24,539 nucleotides of DNA from Bacteroidota bacterium (lineage in GTDB: Bacteria > Bacteroidota > Ignavibacteria > Ignavibacteriales > Ignavibacteriaceae): assembly GCA_023453665.1 (NCBI GenBank), contig JAEXTA010000017.1, positions 1 to 24,539 on the forward strand. Direction: 5' to 3'. The notes under the pieces were generated by a model. That model made no database searches and was not told the DNA's origin. It worked only from the letters and a program-made list of their open reading frames with translations. Positions 17,751 to 24,539 of the stretch are shown here, one piece after another; positions within the stretch are counted from its first letter, which is position 1, and each line of letters opens with the position of its first letter. Made by a program: the position numbers and the translations under genes.

Positions 17751-18350
17751 ATGGGATTTAGCGTTTTACTGGATATTATCGGTTCAATAATTATTGGTGG
17801 AATATTATTAAATATATTGCTCCGTTTAACTGATTCATCTGCTGAAAAAACTCTTAATTACAGCGGAGAACTTTCTCTTCAGCAGGCATTGGTTACTGTT
17901 GCTCAAATTATTGAACATGATTTTAGAAAAATGGGTTATTGTGCTAACTGGCAGAATTTTCCTGATCCAACAAGAGCAATTATTCAGGCAGATACTTCTT
18001 TAATCAGGTTTTATACTGACATTGATAACAATGGCACAATAGATTCAATAAGGTATTATCTTGGACCAACATCTGAATGTGCAAACACACCTAATCCGCG
18101 CGATAGAAAATTATATAGAGTTGTAAACACTGAAACTCCGCAGACATCCAATGTTGGAGTTACACAATTTTATTTAACTTATTTTGATGCATATGGTGAT
18201 ACACTGCATCTGCCAATTGCTGATCCCCGGCTTATCAATTCATTCGAAATAAATGTACAGGTTGAAAACTCTTATGCTTATGATAATAAATATTCATCTG
18301 CATTCTGGAGACAAATAAGATTAGTTGCAAGAAATTTACGAAACAGGTAA
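17751..18350 (+). CDS. Membrane-anchored, PilW/GspJ-like protein
   Basis: A 199-residue protein with an N-terminal membrane helix (about 3-25) right after MGFSVLLDIIGS. Gly2-Phe3 resembles a prepilin cleavage site with a leader of only two residues, but the conserved Glu+5 is absent (Asp at +6). The helix is followed by a PilW-like stretch (LQQALVTVAQIIEHDFRKMGYCAN, in part: residues 43-66). A globular domain follows with the typical minor-pilin wording of a value type and its date or number fields (FYTDIDNNGTIDSIRYYLG). It starts 7 nt after the previous stop and uses AGGTGAT as ribosome site. The C-terminus ends in Arg/Asn-rich VARNLRNR. By comparison with PilW/GspJ (longer second minor pilin of the set), I infer a minor pseudopilin-like role. 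No named family was recognised. Confidence 0.74.
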   Translation: MGFSVLLDIIGSIIIGGILLNILLRLTDSSAEKTLNYSGELSLQQALVTVAQIIEHDFRKMGYCANWQNFPDPTRAIIQADTSLIRFYTDIDNNGTIDSIRYYLGPTSECANTPNPRDRKLYRVVNTETPQTSNVGVTQFYLTYFDAYGDTLHLPIADPRLINSFEINVQVENSYAYDNKYSSAFWRQIRLVARNLRNR

Positions 18351-18360
18351 GAGGTAAAAT

Positions 18361-19584
18361 ATGAGCGGTAAAGCTTCCTTATTAGTAGTGCTTGGTTTTA
18401 GTATGCTCTTTATGGTGATTGGTGGAAAGTATACCGGTGTATCCGGCAGAATGACGGATAACTATGTAGAATATTATACAGAAACGATTTCACATAACCT
18501 GGCCATCAGCGGTGCAAACCTTGCTGCAAACCAGATATTTCTTGACCCGACATGGGTCACCGGTTTTTCAAACCTGGCGTATCAAAACGGCACCATAAAT
18601 GTTTCTGTGAACATCATTAATGCTTTTCAGAACATAAGACAAATAGTTTCAACAGGAACATATAACGGAGAATCGAGCACAGTAAGAGTTACTCTCTCAC
18701 CAAGTAAATTTTCAAAGTTTGCATATTATTCTATAAGTGAAGGCGGAACAATCTGGTGGATGGCAAGAGATACTGTATGGGGTCCGTTTCATACTCAGGA
18801 TTATTTAAGAGCTTCCAGACATCCAACATTTTATGGTAAAGCAAGTTCACGCCGAAGCATCATCTATGAAACAAATAAAAATACAGATAAACCATATTTT
18901 TATGGTGGATATGAATCGGGAGTTGACCTGCCAATGCCGATTGATGGTGTTAATAATTTAAGTACTCCGGCTCAATCTGATGGTCATTATATAACCGGGA
19001 AAGATACAGTTTATATGGAATTTAACAGAGATACTTTGAATGTAAAGTATGCCTGGAATGGCGCTGTGACTAAATTGTATTTACCAACGGCAACAACAAA
19101 TGGTTTAATCTATGCTAATAATGCAATTGTAAGATTAAAGGGAACGGTCAAAGGTGCCTATACAGTAGTCAGCGGAGGAACGAGTGGCACAAAAGGAAGA
19201 ATTTATCTTGATGATGACATCGTTTACGATAAAGATCCAAGAGTATATCCGACTTCGACAGATATGCTTGGTATAGTTGCAAAAGAAGAAGTAATCGTCA
19301 CTCAAAATACGCCTAACAATAGCAGTATAAATATACATGGTTCAATTTATGTTGAAGATGGTGGATTTGGAGCAGAAAATTATAGTACCAGACCCGTAAG
19401 TGGTGATATAAATTTATTAGGCGGAATTATTCAAAATACACGCCGTGCTGTAAGTACTTTTAGTGGAACTACGATCAATCATGGTTTTGCAAAAAGATAT
19501 CGTTATGATGAAAGATTTATGGTAGCATCACCGCCACTCTTCCCCGGTACAGGCAGTTTTGAGATTGTTGCCTGGTACGAATAA
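18361..19584 (+). CDS. Membrane-anchored, PilX/GspK-like protein with large extracytoplasmic domain
   Basis: A 407-residue protein, third and largest of the set. The N-terminus MSGKASLLVVLGFSMLF resembles PilX/GspK openings (Gly, then small residues, then LLVVL), again without Glu+5. GspK proteins also naturally lack that residue. A helical continuation (ISHNLAISGANLAANQIF, 43-60) fits the long pilin helix. The remainder is beta-rich, with SEGGTIWWMARDTVWGPFHT near 129-148 and a repetitive region (GTVKGAYTVVSGG, DINLLGGIIQNTRRAV) that could be a beta-solenoid-like stack. Start ATG follows GAGGT 10 nt after the previous stop. A strong terminator lies 22 nt after its stop, so the three genes form a complete unit. 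A tip-complex or surface-adhesive role is a guess. Confidence 0.75.
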   Translation: MSGKASLLVVLGFSMLFMVIGGKYTGVSGRMTDNYVEYYTETISHNLAISGANLAANQIFLDPTWVTGFSNLAYQNGTINVSVNIINAFQNIRQIVSTGTYNGESSTVRVTLSPSKFSKFAYYSISEGGTIWWMARDTVWGPFHTQDYLRASRHPTFYGKASSRRSIIYETNKNTDKPYFYGGYESGVDLPMPIDGVNNLSTPAQSDGHYITGKDTVYMEFNRDTLNVKYAWNGAVTKLYLPTATTNGLIYANNAIVRLKGTVKGAYTVVSGGTSGTKGRIYLDDDIVYDKDPRVYPTSTDMLGIVAKEEVIVTQNTPNNSSINIHGSIYVEDGGFGAENYSTRPVSGDINLLGGIIQNTRRAVSTFSGTTINHGFAKRYRYDERFMVASPPLFPGTGSFEIVAWYE

Positions 19585-19605
19585 AAATTTTGGAAAGTAA
19601 AAGAC

Positions 19606-19640
19606 AAAATCCCGTGCTACCAGCACGGGATTTTTATTTT
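19606..19640 (+). terminator. Rho-independent terminator of the pilin-like operon
   Basis: A perfect 13-bp stem, AAAATCCCGTGCT (19606-19618) with AGCACGGGATTTT (19622-19634), closes on a 3-nt loop ACC and is followed by TATTTT. It is GC-rich in the middle and sits 22 nt after the stop of the third pilin-like gene. Confidence 0.95.
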
Positions 19641-19907
19641 AAACCTTTTGTAAATGTTACGGGTAAGTTTTTTATAACATCAGAAAAATATGATCCTTCA
19701 GTATTCAATAGTTCACAAAAACTTATTTTTTATTCGGGAATGATTTTTGCAAAATTAAATTAAGTTCGGTCCTAAGCTCTTACATATCCTCTGCATGAAG
19801 ATCAGACTAAAATTGAAATAATGATATTTATTTAAGCTTCAGCACTTCATTACCGGGGAAGCATTAAAAGACTTTAAATTTTAATGAAAAGCTTTTAAGG
19901 AGTCACA
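19641..19907. other. Intergenic leader of the small SAP-like gene
   Basis: These 267 nt hold no gene. The downstream end carries a strong ribosome site (AAGGAG at 5-6 nt spacing before ATG 19908). Just before it TTAAAAG and CTTTTAA form an imperfectly placed 7-bp inverted repeat that could cover the ribosome site region. A GG-N10-GC sigma-54-like pair occurs at 19737-19750 but is weak. The length between the previous terminator and this ATG leaves room for a long 5' untranslated region. Confidence 0.4.
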
Positions 19908-20162
19908 ATGCCTTTGCAACAACCTGTAACCAATCTTACAAAAGATGAACTGTTAGAGAAATGTCTTGATCTTCGTTTACCCGTTTCACGTTACGATAGC
20001 TATGAGACACTCAATAATTTTCTGAAAGCAGCTTCGGATGAATCTTCAACAAAAAAGGAAGAAGTAGTTAATCAGTTTGATGAAGACGATGAAGATCCTG
20101 TTTATTTAGGAAAATATTTTTCCTTTAAATACGTACTTGGTAAAGTCCTGACTTTAATTTGA
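19908..20162 (+). CDS. Small acidic protein with a SAP-like helical segment, unknown function
   Basis: An 84-residue protein standing alone between two terminators. Residues 10-41 (LTKDELLEKCLDLRLPVSRYDSYETLNNFLKAA in part) resemble the two-helix pattern of SAP/Rho-N type nucleic-acid-binding motifs: helix, short loop with Leu-Pro-Val, then helix. A linker with Ser/Lys/Glu follows, then an acidic patch DEDDEDP (58-64) and a hydrophobic/aromatic tail (KYFSFKYVLGKVLTLI). The gene is preceded by an excellent ribosome site AAGGAGTCACA, which argues it is really translated. I do not recognise the family. A DNA/RNA-associated role is a weak inference from the helix pattern. Confidence 0.7.
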   Translation: MPLQQPVTNLTKDELLEKCLDLRLPVSRYDSYETLNNFLKAASDESSTKKEEVVNQFDEDDEDPVYLGKYFSFKYVLGKVLTLI

Positions 20163-20226
20163 ATTGAATTTTATTAGTGGATTCATCATTGGGAAAGATG
20201 ATTCCCCGGAAATAGTATTCAATTCA
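20160..20226 (+). other. Two-tier stem structure at the end of the small gene
   Basis: The outer 10-bp arms TGAATTGAAT (20160-20169, starting at the stop codon) and ATTCAATTCA (20217-20226) are perfect complements. Inside them, GGATTCATC (20179-20187) pairs with GATGATTCC (20197-20205) with one mismatch. The structure sits just ahead of the terminator and could protect the mRNA end or form part of a small RNA. Confidence 0.5.
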
Positions 20227-20238
20227 TTTTAAAACAAC

Positions 20239-20274
20239 AGAGGCATTCATTTATTAGAATGCCTCTTCTTATTT
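20239..20274. terminator. Bidirectional intrinsic terminator
   Basis: A perfect 10-bp stem, AGAGGCATTC (20239-20248) with GAATGCCTCT (20257-20266), has an 8-nt loop. On the plus strand it is followed by TCTTATTT; on the minus strand by GTTGTTTT. It lies between the convergent small gene and the OmpA-family gene and can end both transcripts. Confidence 0.88.
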
Positions 20275-20290
20275 CTTACTAACGGACTGA

Positions 20291-21583
20291 TTATAGTTTA
20301 ATGAACTCGACTCTTCTGTTATTTGCTTTTCCTTCAACAGTTTTATTGTCTGAGATTGGTTCAGCTTCACCTTTGCCATCTGTCTGAATTCTTGATTCAT
20401 CTATTCCAAAATCACCAGCCAGTGCGTTCTTAACAGACTCAGCTCGTCTTTTTGATAAATCAAGGTTCGCTGCATCTGAACCATCGCTGTCAGTATGCCC
20501 GACAATCTGTACTTTTACATCAGCATTTTCTTTAAGTACATCTGCAATTGTTTTAATTGTACCGTACGATTCAGGTTTAATTTTATCTGAACCCGAATCA
20601 AAATAAATTCCATGTACTACTAATTTTCCATCCGTAATTAACTTACTCCGCATATCCGGTAAACCGGAAGCTATTCTAAGATTAGTAATGTACAGATATG
20701 GATTTTCGTCGTGCGGCATCCAGGTAGCAAACCTTAATTTGTTAATGATGATTCCAGGACTAAGCAGCCTTGGCAGATCATATATTTTATTTTCGTTTAT
20801 CCACAATCGCACTCTCTGTTTTTGAACTGCGACAGAGATACGCATCTTATTACCAATATTGTCTATAGTAACCTGGTTATCTTTTGAATTACTTATATCA
20901 CTGTAATTTCCGTCACTCCAGTTCCAGATACTTACAGCGTAACCAATCCTTATTCCACATCCTCCTGAACCAGGCAATATATCGAACTGATTATTTTCCT
21001 CATTGAAAGCGAAAAGCGAGAATTCATATTCCGGATGATTGTACTCTACAGTTGGAGCATAAACTACATCAAATTCAAAAGTAAAATTCTCTCCAAAATC
21101 TCCCTTAATATCAGGCAGTACATAACCATCGCTGCCAACTTTAAACCATTTACCTGGATAATTGTTTAGTGTAACAACTTCACCTGAATTGTTTGTATTC
21201 CATAGGGCAGGAAAATCACCAACATTATCCTGAGAAAAATCTTCAAAGAAAATTATTTTTTCACCGGGTATGAAATCATATTTGGAATAACTTTCAAGTT
21301 TTGTTTTTTCATCTGATACTATTTCAGATCCATCTTTTTTAACAACCGGTTTTGTCTTATCAGTGTTTTCTGATGATTCTTCGTCCCCGCCCTCCACAGC
21401 ACCTTCAACTCCTTCTTCAACTCCGTCCAATCCTTTATCAATTCCTTCATCAACTTTTTCATCTGCTTTTTGTTCAACTTTTTCTTTTACTTTATCTTTT
21501 AATTTATTGAAGAAACCTTCCTGAGCAGCAACGATGCCTGTAAATAAAAAACAGTACAGCAGTACAATGAATCCACGCTTCAT
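20291..21583 (-). CDS. OmpA-family outer-membrane/periplasmic protein with LamG-like domain
   Basis: A 430-residue exported protein. A signal peptide (1-20, VAA before QEG) is followed by a charged helical stretch (25-60, repeated KVKEKV/KADEKVDEG units, likely coiled coil) and an acidic Gly/Glu/Ser-rich linker. A beta-rich central domain (about 105-305) follows, beginning IFFEDFSQDNVGDFPALW, of the LamG/jelly-roll kind common in Bacteroidota OmpA proteins. The C-terminal OmpA peptidoglycan-binding domain begins with IYFDSGSDKIKPES (326-339). It also shows GHTDSDGS (362-369), with Asp365 likely contacting diaminopimelate, and LSKRRAESV (376-384). It should tether the outer membrane or a surface layer to peptidoglycan. 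ATG is preceded by AGGAGA. It is the last gene before a bidirectional terminator, 146 nt downstream of the GroES-like gene. That gap holds a small inverted repeat ATAGTT-TAAC-AACTAT. Confidence 0.9.
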   Translation of the reverse strand: MKRGFIVLLYCFLFTGIVAAQEGFFNKLKDKVKEKVEQKADEKVDEGIDKGLDGVEEGVEGAVEGGDEESSENTDKTKPVVKKDGSEIVSDEKTKLESYSKYDFIPGEKIIFFEDFSQDNVGDFPALWNTNNSGEVVTLNNYPGKWFKVGSDGYVLPDIKGDFGENFTFEFDVVYAPTVEYNHPEYEFSLFAFNEENNQFDILPGSGGCGIRIGYAVSIWNWSDGNYSDISNSKDNQVTIDNIGNKMRISVAVQKQRVRLWINENKIYDLPRLLSPGIIINKLRFATWMPHDENPYLYITNLRIASGLPDMRSKLITDGKLVVHGIYFDSGSDKIKPESYGTIKTIADVLKENADVKVQIVGHTDSDGSDAANLDLSKRRAESVKNALAGDFGIDESRIQTDGKGEAEPISDNKTVEGKANNRRVEFIKL

Positions 21584-21729
21584 ATTATTCTCCTGAGATT
21601 TTCTTTATATGTTTATTTTCTAATGATCGATTAAGGGAAACTGGAATTTTTGAATCAGTAAAAATACTCAATCAATGCGGGATAGTTTAACAACTATTGC
21701 TAACTCAAAATTGATTTTTCTGATACCAA

Positions 21730-22104
21730 TTAAAAAACAATATCATCATTCCTGATGAGTAAAAGAATTGCAGATTGCGGAACAATAAGGAATTTTTCTT
21801 TTTCAAACTCTATTTCAAACGCTTCTTTACGAAGGAAGATCGCCAGATCACCTTCTTTTGCCTGAAGCGGAATGTATTTTACTGAATCTTTAATTTCTTT
21901 CCATGGTTCTTCTTCAACATTTGCAGCAGTAGGATAACCAGGACCGGTTTTTAATACATAACCGCTTTGTATTTTTTCTTTCTCTGAAACTCCCGGAGGA
22001 AGGTATAAACCGCTCGCTGTTTTATCTGAATCCTGCGCAGGGCGAATTAATACTCTGTCACCAACAACTATAAATTTCCCGATGTTTTTCAACGTCATTT
22101 CCAT
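21730..22104 (-). CDS. Divergent GroES-like co-chaperonin without a GroEL neighbour
   Basis: A 124-residue protein with the GroES/Cpn10 core: VGDRVLIRP (14-22) at the start of the barrel, a mobile-loop equivalent DKTASGLYLPP (27-37), EGDLAIF, and a C-terminal ILLLIR strand. It is about 30 residues longer than GroES. Part of the excess is an insertion of roughly 12 residues after GPG (YPTAANVEEEPWKEIKDSVKY), where GroES has its short roof loop; the rest are extensions at both ends. No groEL is in the window, so it is an orphan paralogue that might cap GroEL made elsewhere or have a different role. It lies 49 nt after the flavoprotein gene on the same strand and may be co-transcribed with the polyketide operon. 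The start has only a weak ribosome site, and Met3 is an equally possible start. Confidence 0.85.
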   Translation of the reverse strand: MEMTLKNIGKFIVVGDRVLIRPAQDSDKTASGLYLPPGVSEKEKIQSGYVLKTGPGYPTAANVEEEPWKEIKDSVKYIPLQAKEGDLAIFLRKEAFEIEFEKEKFLIVPQSAILLLIRNDDIVF

Positions 22105-22153
22105 ATTGTTTTTCTATATCTCAATAAAATACTCTTCAAATATAAAAAAGTTA

Positions 22154-23317
22154 TTAGTGATTTTGTACGTCCCTACAACTTCTGGTTAGTCTTATTGATT
22201 TGTTCAGCAATGCCGGAAACCAGTTCACAATTGATAACGCAATTCTTCTTTGAGGATTATTTAAAATCATTTTTTGAAATGATAATGCATTCCGGAGCCT
22301 CTTACGAAAATGTTCTTCCCAATTTATTTGATACTCATGCAGAATATTTGTTCTGTTTTTTTTGTGGAATGATTCTATGAGAATTTCTGATGCAAGTTTG
22401 GCTGATTCCATCGCCATACCTATTCCATCCCCTGCTAATGGCGCTATTATGCCTGCAGCATCACCAATCATAATTATATTATTATCAATCACGTTTCGCT
22501 TTCCAAAAAAAATATTTCCGGTTCCATAGCATTGAAATTTATTAAACTCTAAAGAGGAATAATTCACGAATAAATTTTTAAAAGAACTGTTACGCTGAAT
22601 CAATTGCTCAATTGGATTTGAATTAATAGGGAGTTTATCTTTTTTAAACAAATAACAGATTGTTGTTTCATCTCCTGTGACAGTATTTACACCACAATAA
22701 ATTCCGTTTGCAGTGTATATGTTGATATGGTCCTTAAAAAACTGATTCAGGAATTCGTTTTCAATATGAAATTTAATTCCATAGTACCCTGAATTTATTG
22801 ATACAAAATTCCTGTCAAACTTTTTATCAAGTAAATTTCGTTTACCATAAGCACCGATTACAAATTCTGAGGAAACAGTTTTAGTCACGCCATTACTAAA
22901 TCTTAAAAGAATATGATATTCTGAGTTTATGTCTGTCACATCAATCACTTCAGTATTTGAATACAATTTTACGCCTCGCTTTTCAGCTTCGGTGAATAAA
23001 AGGTTATCGAACACAGAACGTTTTGCAGAATAGCCGGTAAACTCAAGCTCAGCAGAAACCACTTTCCCTGAATCATCATACAATGAAAAAAATTCTATGC
23101 GGTTAGGATTTAATTCATAAAATTTATTGAGAAGATTTAATTCTGAAAGTATTGTTGTTACTTCGTGCGAAAGAAATTCACCGCAAATAACTTCTCTCGG
23201 AAATATTTTCTTTTCAACCAGAGCAACATTTAATCCTGCATCTGCAAGCATAATAGCTGCAGTTGAACCCGCCGGACCGCCTCCAATTATCAGCACATCA
23301 TGATCATAATTTTGCAT
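22154..23317 (-). CDS. FAD-dependent oxidoreductase of the geranylgeranyl-reductase type
   Basis: A 387-residue flavoprotein. The Rossmann dinucleotide motif IIGGGPAGSTA (10-20) is N-terminal. ICGEFLS (44-50) resembles the conserved Cys-Gly-Glu of geranylgeranyl-reductase-like enzymes, SAKRSVFDNLL (97-107) the expected FAD-binding Arg/Asp segment, and GDAAGIIAPLAGDGIGMAM (285-303) the second FAD motif. The usual GADG is GAYG (155-158), which I take as a subfamily trait. Substrate could be an isoprenoid or, given the operon, an aromatic lipid to be hydroxylated or oxidised. I chose ATG 23317, which has GAGGAAA at good spacing inside the end of the methyltransferase gene. An upstream ATG at 23335 would extend the overlap and lacks that site. 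It overlaps the methyltransferase gene by 14 nt, so translation is coupled. Confidence 0.88.
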   Translation of the reverse strand: MQNYDHDVLIIGGGPAGSTAAIMLADAGLNVALVEKKIFPREVICGEFLSHEVTTILSELNLLNKFYELNPNRIEFFSLYDDSGKVVSAELEFTGYSAKRSVFDNLLFTEAEKRGVKLYSNTEVIDVTDINSEYHILLRFSNGVTKTVSSEFVIGAYGKRNLLDKKFDRNFVSINSGYYGIKFHIENEFLNQFFKDHINIYTANGIYCGVNTVTGDETTICYLFKKDKLPINSNPIEQLIQRNSSFKNLFVNYSSLEFNKFQCYGTGNIFFGKRNVIDNNIIMIGDAAGIIAPLAGDGIGMAMESAKLASEILIESFHKKNRTNILHEYQINWEEHFRKRLRNALSFQKMILNNPQRRIALSIVNWFPALLNKSIRLTRSCRDVQNH

Positions 23318-24002
23318 TATGATTTTCCTCAACATTAATTACAACAAGCCAGCGAAATGCCCATTTCCATTTAACAGAAAAATTTTTAATTCCGATTGAC
23401 TTCAGAATATTTACCAATTCATTTTTTCTAAATCCCTTTCTTACTGATAACGGGCCATCATTGTGAACCATTTCACTTTTGGAAAATAACTTCGTCAACA
23501 ATTTTATTCCCCAATACGCAAAGATTGAACGCTGTAAATCATTGATGATTATCCCCTTTCCTGCCAATAGTATAGATTGTTTCAGAATTATTTTTATTTG
23601 TTCTTCACTAAAATGATGAAGAAATAAAGAAAGATGAACTACATCGAACTTAATTCCATTGAAAGGTAATCTGAATGCATCAGCACAAATCACGCTCAGC
23701 TTTATATTTGCTTCACGGGCATTTACGCAGCATTGCTGGTTTATATCAAGACTGAACAGTTTGATTTTCTCTGAAACTAATCCTGCCAGGATTTCAGAAT
23801 TACCGGAACCAATATCAAGCAATGTGATTTTACTATTGTTCAAGTACTTAACAATATTTTGTAGTCCATGATTACTTACCCGGTTCCCGCCAAGATATTT
23901 ATTTATCACTTTCAGTTCAGAGAGTGCAACATCAATTCTTTCATCCTTAATTGATAAATCATCCATTATCTCCTTCTCATAACTTTTTTTGAGAAACATC
24001 AT
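23304..24002 (-). CDS. Class I SAM-dependent methyltransferase
   Basis: A 232-residue methyltransferase. Motif I is LLDIGSGNSEIL (61-72), the acidic end of strand two is SLDINQQ (84-90), ADAFRLPF follows at about 107-114, and VVHLSLFLHHFSEEQ (121-135) is the post-III region. The rest is a C-terminal alpha/beta tail. ATG at 24000-24002 overlaps the stop of the polyketide synthase gene (ATGA style). A second start at ATG 23964-23966 lies directly behind AAGGAGATA, giving 220 residues beginning MDDLSIKDERID; either is possible. A start at 24059 would lie wholly inside the PKS gene and gives an unlikely Cys-rich leader. The context suggests O- or C-methylation of the polyketide product. Confidence 0.87.
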   Translation of the reverse strand: MMFLKKSYEKEIMDDLSIKDERIDVALSELKVINKYLGGNRVSNHGLQNIVKYLNNSKITLLDIGSGNSEILAGLVSEKIKLFSLDINQQCCVNAREANIKLSVICADAFRLPFNGIKFDVVHLSLFLHHFSEEQIKIILKQSILLAGKGIIINDLQRSIFAYWGIKLLTKLFSKSEMVHNDGPLSVRKGFRKNELVNILKSIGIKNFSVKWKWAFRWLVVINVEENHNAKL

Positions 24003-24539
24003 ACACCTTGAAAAACAACAGCTTCCATTGTTAGTCCGGGGCCGAAAGCGACTGCACAACAGTAGTCACCAGCTTTAACAATATTTTTATCCATAATATT
24101 TTTTAACACATAAAGAATAGAAGCTGAAGACATATTGCCGTAGTCACGCAACACTTCTCTAGAGGAGATCATTTGTTCATCATTTAAGCCTAATCCATTT
24201 TGAAGTGAGTCAAGAATCGCTCTTCCACCGGGATGTAATGCCCAATGTTTTATTTCAGAGGTTTCAAGACCATTTTGGTTTAAATATTTTTTTAAAACAG
24301 GCGAAGCATCATTTAATATTATTTTAGGAAGTTCAGGGGATAGTGTCATCTCAAAGCCAAAGTTGCCAATCTTCCAGCCCATAAAGTTTTGTGAGTCTTT
24401 GAACAGATAAGAAAATGTATTAAGGATTTTCAGGCTGAAAACATTATTCATTTTTTTATTCCTGAATAAAGCGGCAGCGCATCCATCAGCAAAAATCATA
24501 TTTGCTAAAATGTTATCGCGCGAAGCTTCAGTCTGAAGG
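23999..24539 (-). CDS. Type III polyketide synthase (chalcone/alkylresorcinol synthase family), C-terminal part
   Basis: This is the last 179 residues of a type III polyketide synthase, cut by the right edge of the window. It retains two of the three catalytic residues of the family: His in HWALHPGGRAIL and Asn in YGNMSSASI. It also keeps the C-terminal GPGLTMEAVVF motif. The catalytic Cys should lie just beyond the window, because the frame enters at LQTEASRDNILANMIFADG in part, which follows the Cys segment in the family. The frame is open to the edge; an in-frame ATG at 24499 is internal and is not the start. Such enzymes make alkylresorcinols or alkylpyrones from acyl-CoA and malonyl-CoA. 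It is translationally coupled to the methyltransferase and flavoprotein genes, matching the order known from srsABC-like phenolic-lipid operons. Confidence 0.92.
   Translation of the reverse strand, partial: LQTEASRDNILANMIFADGCAAALFRNKKMNNVFSLKILNTFSYLFKDSQNFMGWKIGNFGFEMTLSPELPKIILNDASPVLKKYLNQNGLETSEIKHWALHPGGRAILDSLQNGLGLNDEQMISSREVLRDYGNMSSASILYVLKNIMDKNIVKAGDYCCAVAFGPGLTMEAVVFQGV

Noticed and set aside
19737..19750. GG-N10-GC sigma-54-like pair with TTGCA
   Set aside because: Only the minimal GG/GC spacing and TTGC match; the rest of the -24 element differs, and no sigma-54 activator site was seen. Chance match likely.
24003..24059. Longer N-terminus for the methyltransferase starting at 24059
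   Set aside because: This stretch is the end of the polyketide synthase gene in another frame and would give a Cys/Arg-rich leader not typical of methyltransferases.
1..24539. CRISPR array, tRNA, rRNA, transposon ends or prophage
   Set aside because: Looked for regularly spaced repeats, cloverleaf-like sequences, transposase or phage proteins by eye; none found.

Overview
The window is AT-rich DNA, densely coded on both strands. Its gene content suggests a free-living member of the Bacteroidota/Ignavibacteria group: a BatA-like von Willebrand protein, a PbpC plus alpha-2-macroglobulin pair, a mitochondrial-type aconitase, a Bacteroidota-style OmpA protein with a LamG-like middle domain, and a type III polyketide synthase operon. 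This placement is inferred from protein style only. No rRNA, tRNA, CRISPR array, insertion sequence or phage gene was seen.

Region 1 (1-5517, minus strand) reads as one transcription unit: BatA-like membrane protein, hflX, hutH, then a second MIO-family ammonia-lyase cut by the window edge. hflX appears to start at a rare ATT codon, with its Shine-Dalgarno overlapping the batA stop. hflX and hutH overlap by 11 nt. The two lyases carry different, both non-canonical, MIO triads (Ser-Ser-Gly and Ala-Cys-Gly).

Region 2 (5518-13995): a divergent MarR regulator, then pbpC (convergent with marR, 1 nt apart) and upstream of it a giant alpha-2-macroglobulin with an intact CIEQ thioester. This is the classic periplasmic defence/repair pair. 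A 12-bp perfect hairpin carrying CTTTGTGG repeats lies between them.

Region 3 (14233-16965, minus): aconitase followed by a compact hicBA toxin-antitoxin pair, hicA starting at TTG.

Region 4 (17261-19640, plus): a three-gene cassette of small membrane-anchored proteins that look like minor pseudopilins of I/J/K or PilV/PilW/PilX type with degenerate prepilin motifs. It closes with a strong intrinsic terminator and is the least understood unit here. An 84-aa acidic SAP-like protein follows, with a structured 3' region and a bidirectional terminator.

Region 5 (20291-24539, minus): type III PKS (C-terminal part), SAM methyltransferase, FAD-dependent oxidoreductase, a divergent GroES-like protein without GroEL, and an OmpA-family protein. 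The first three overlap and resemble phenolic-lipid/alkylquinone operons of the srsABC type.
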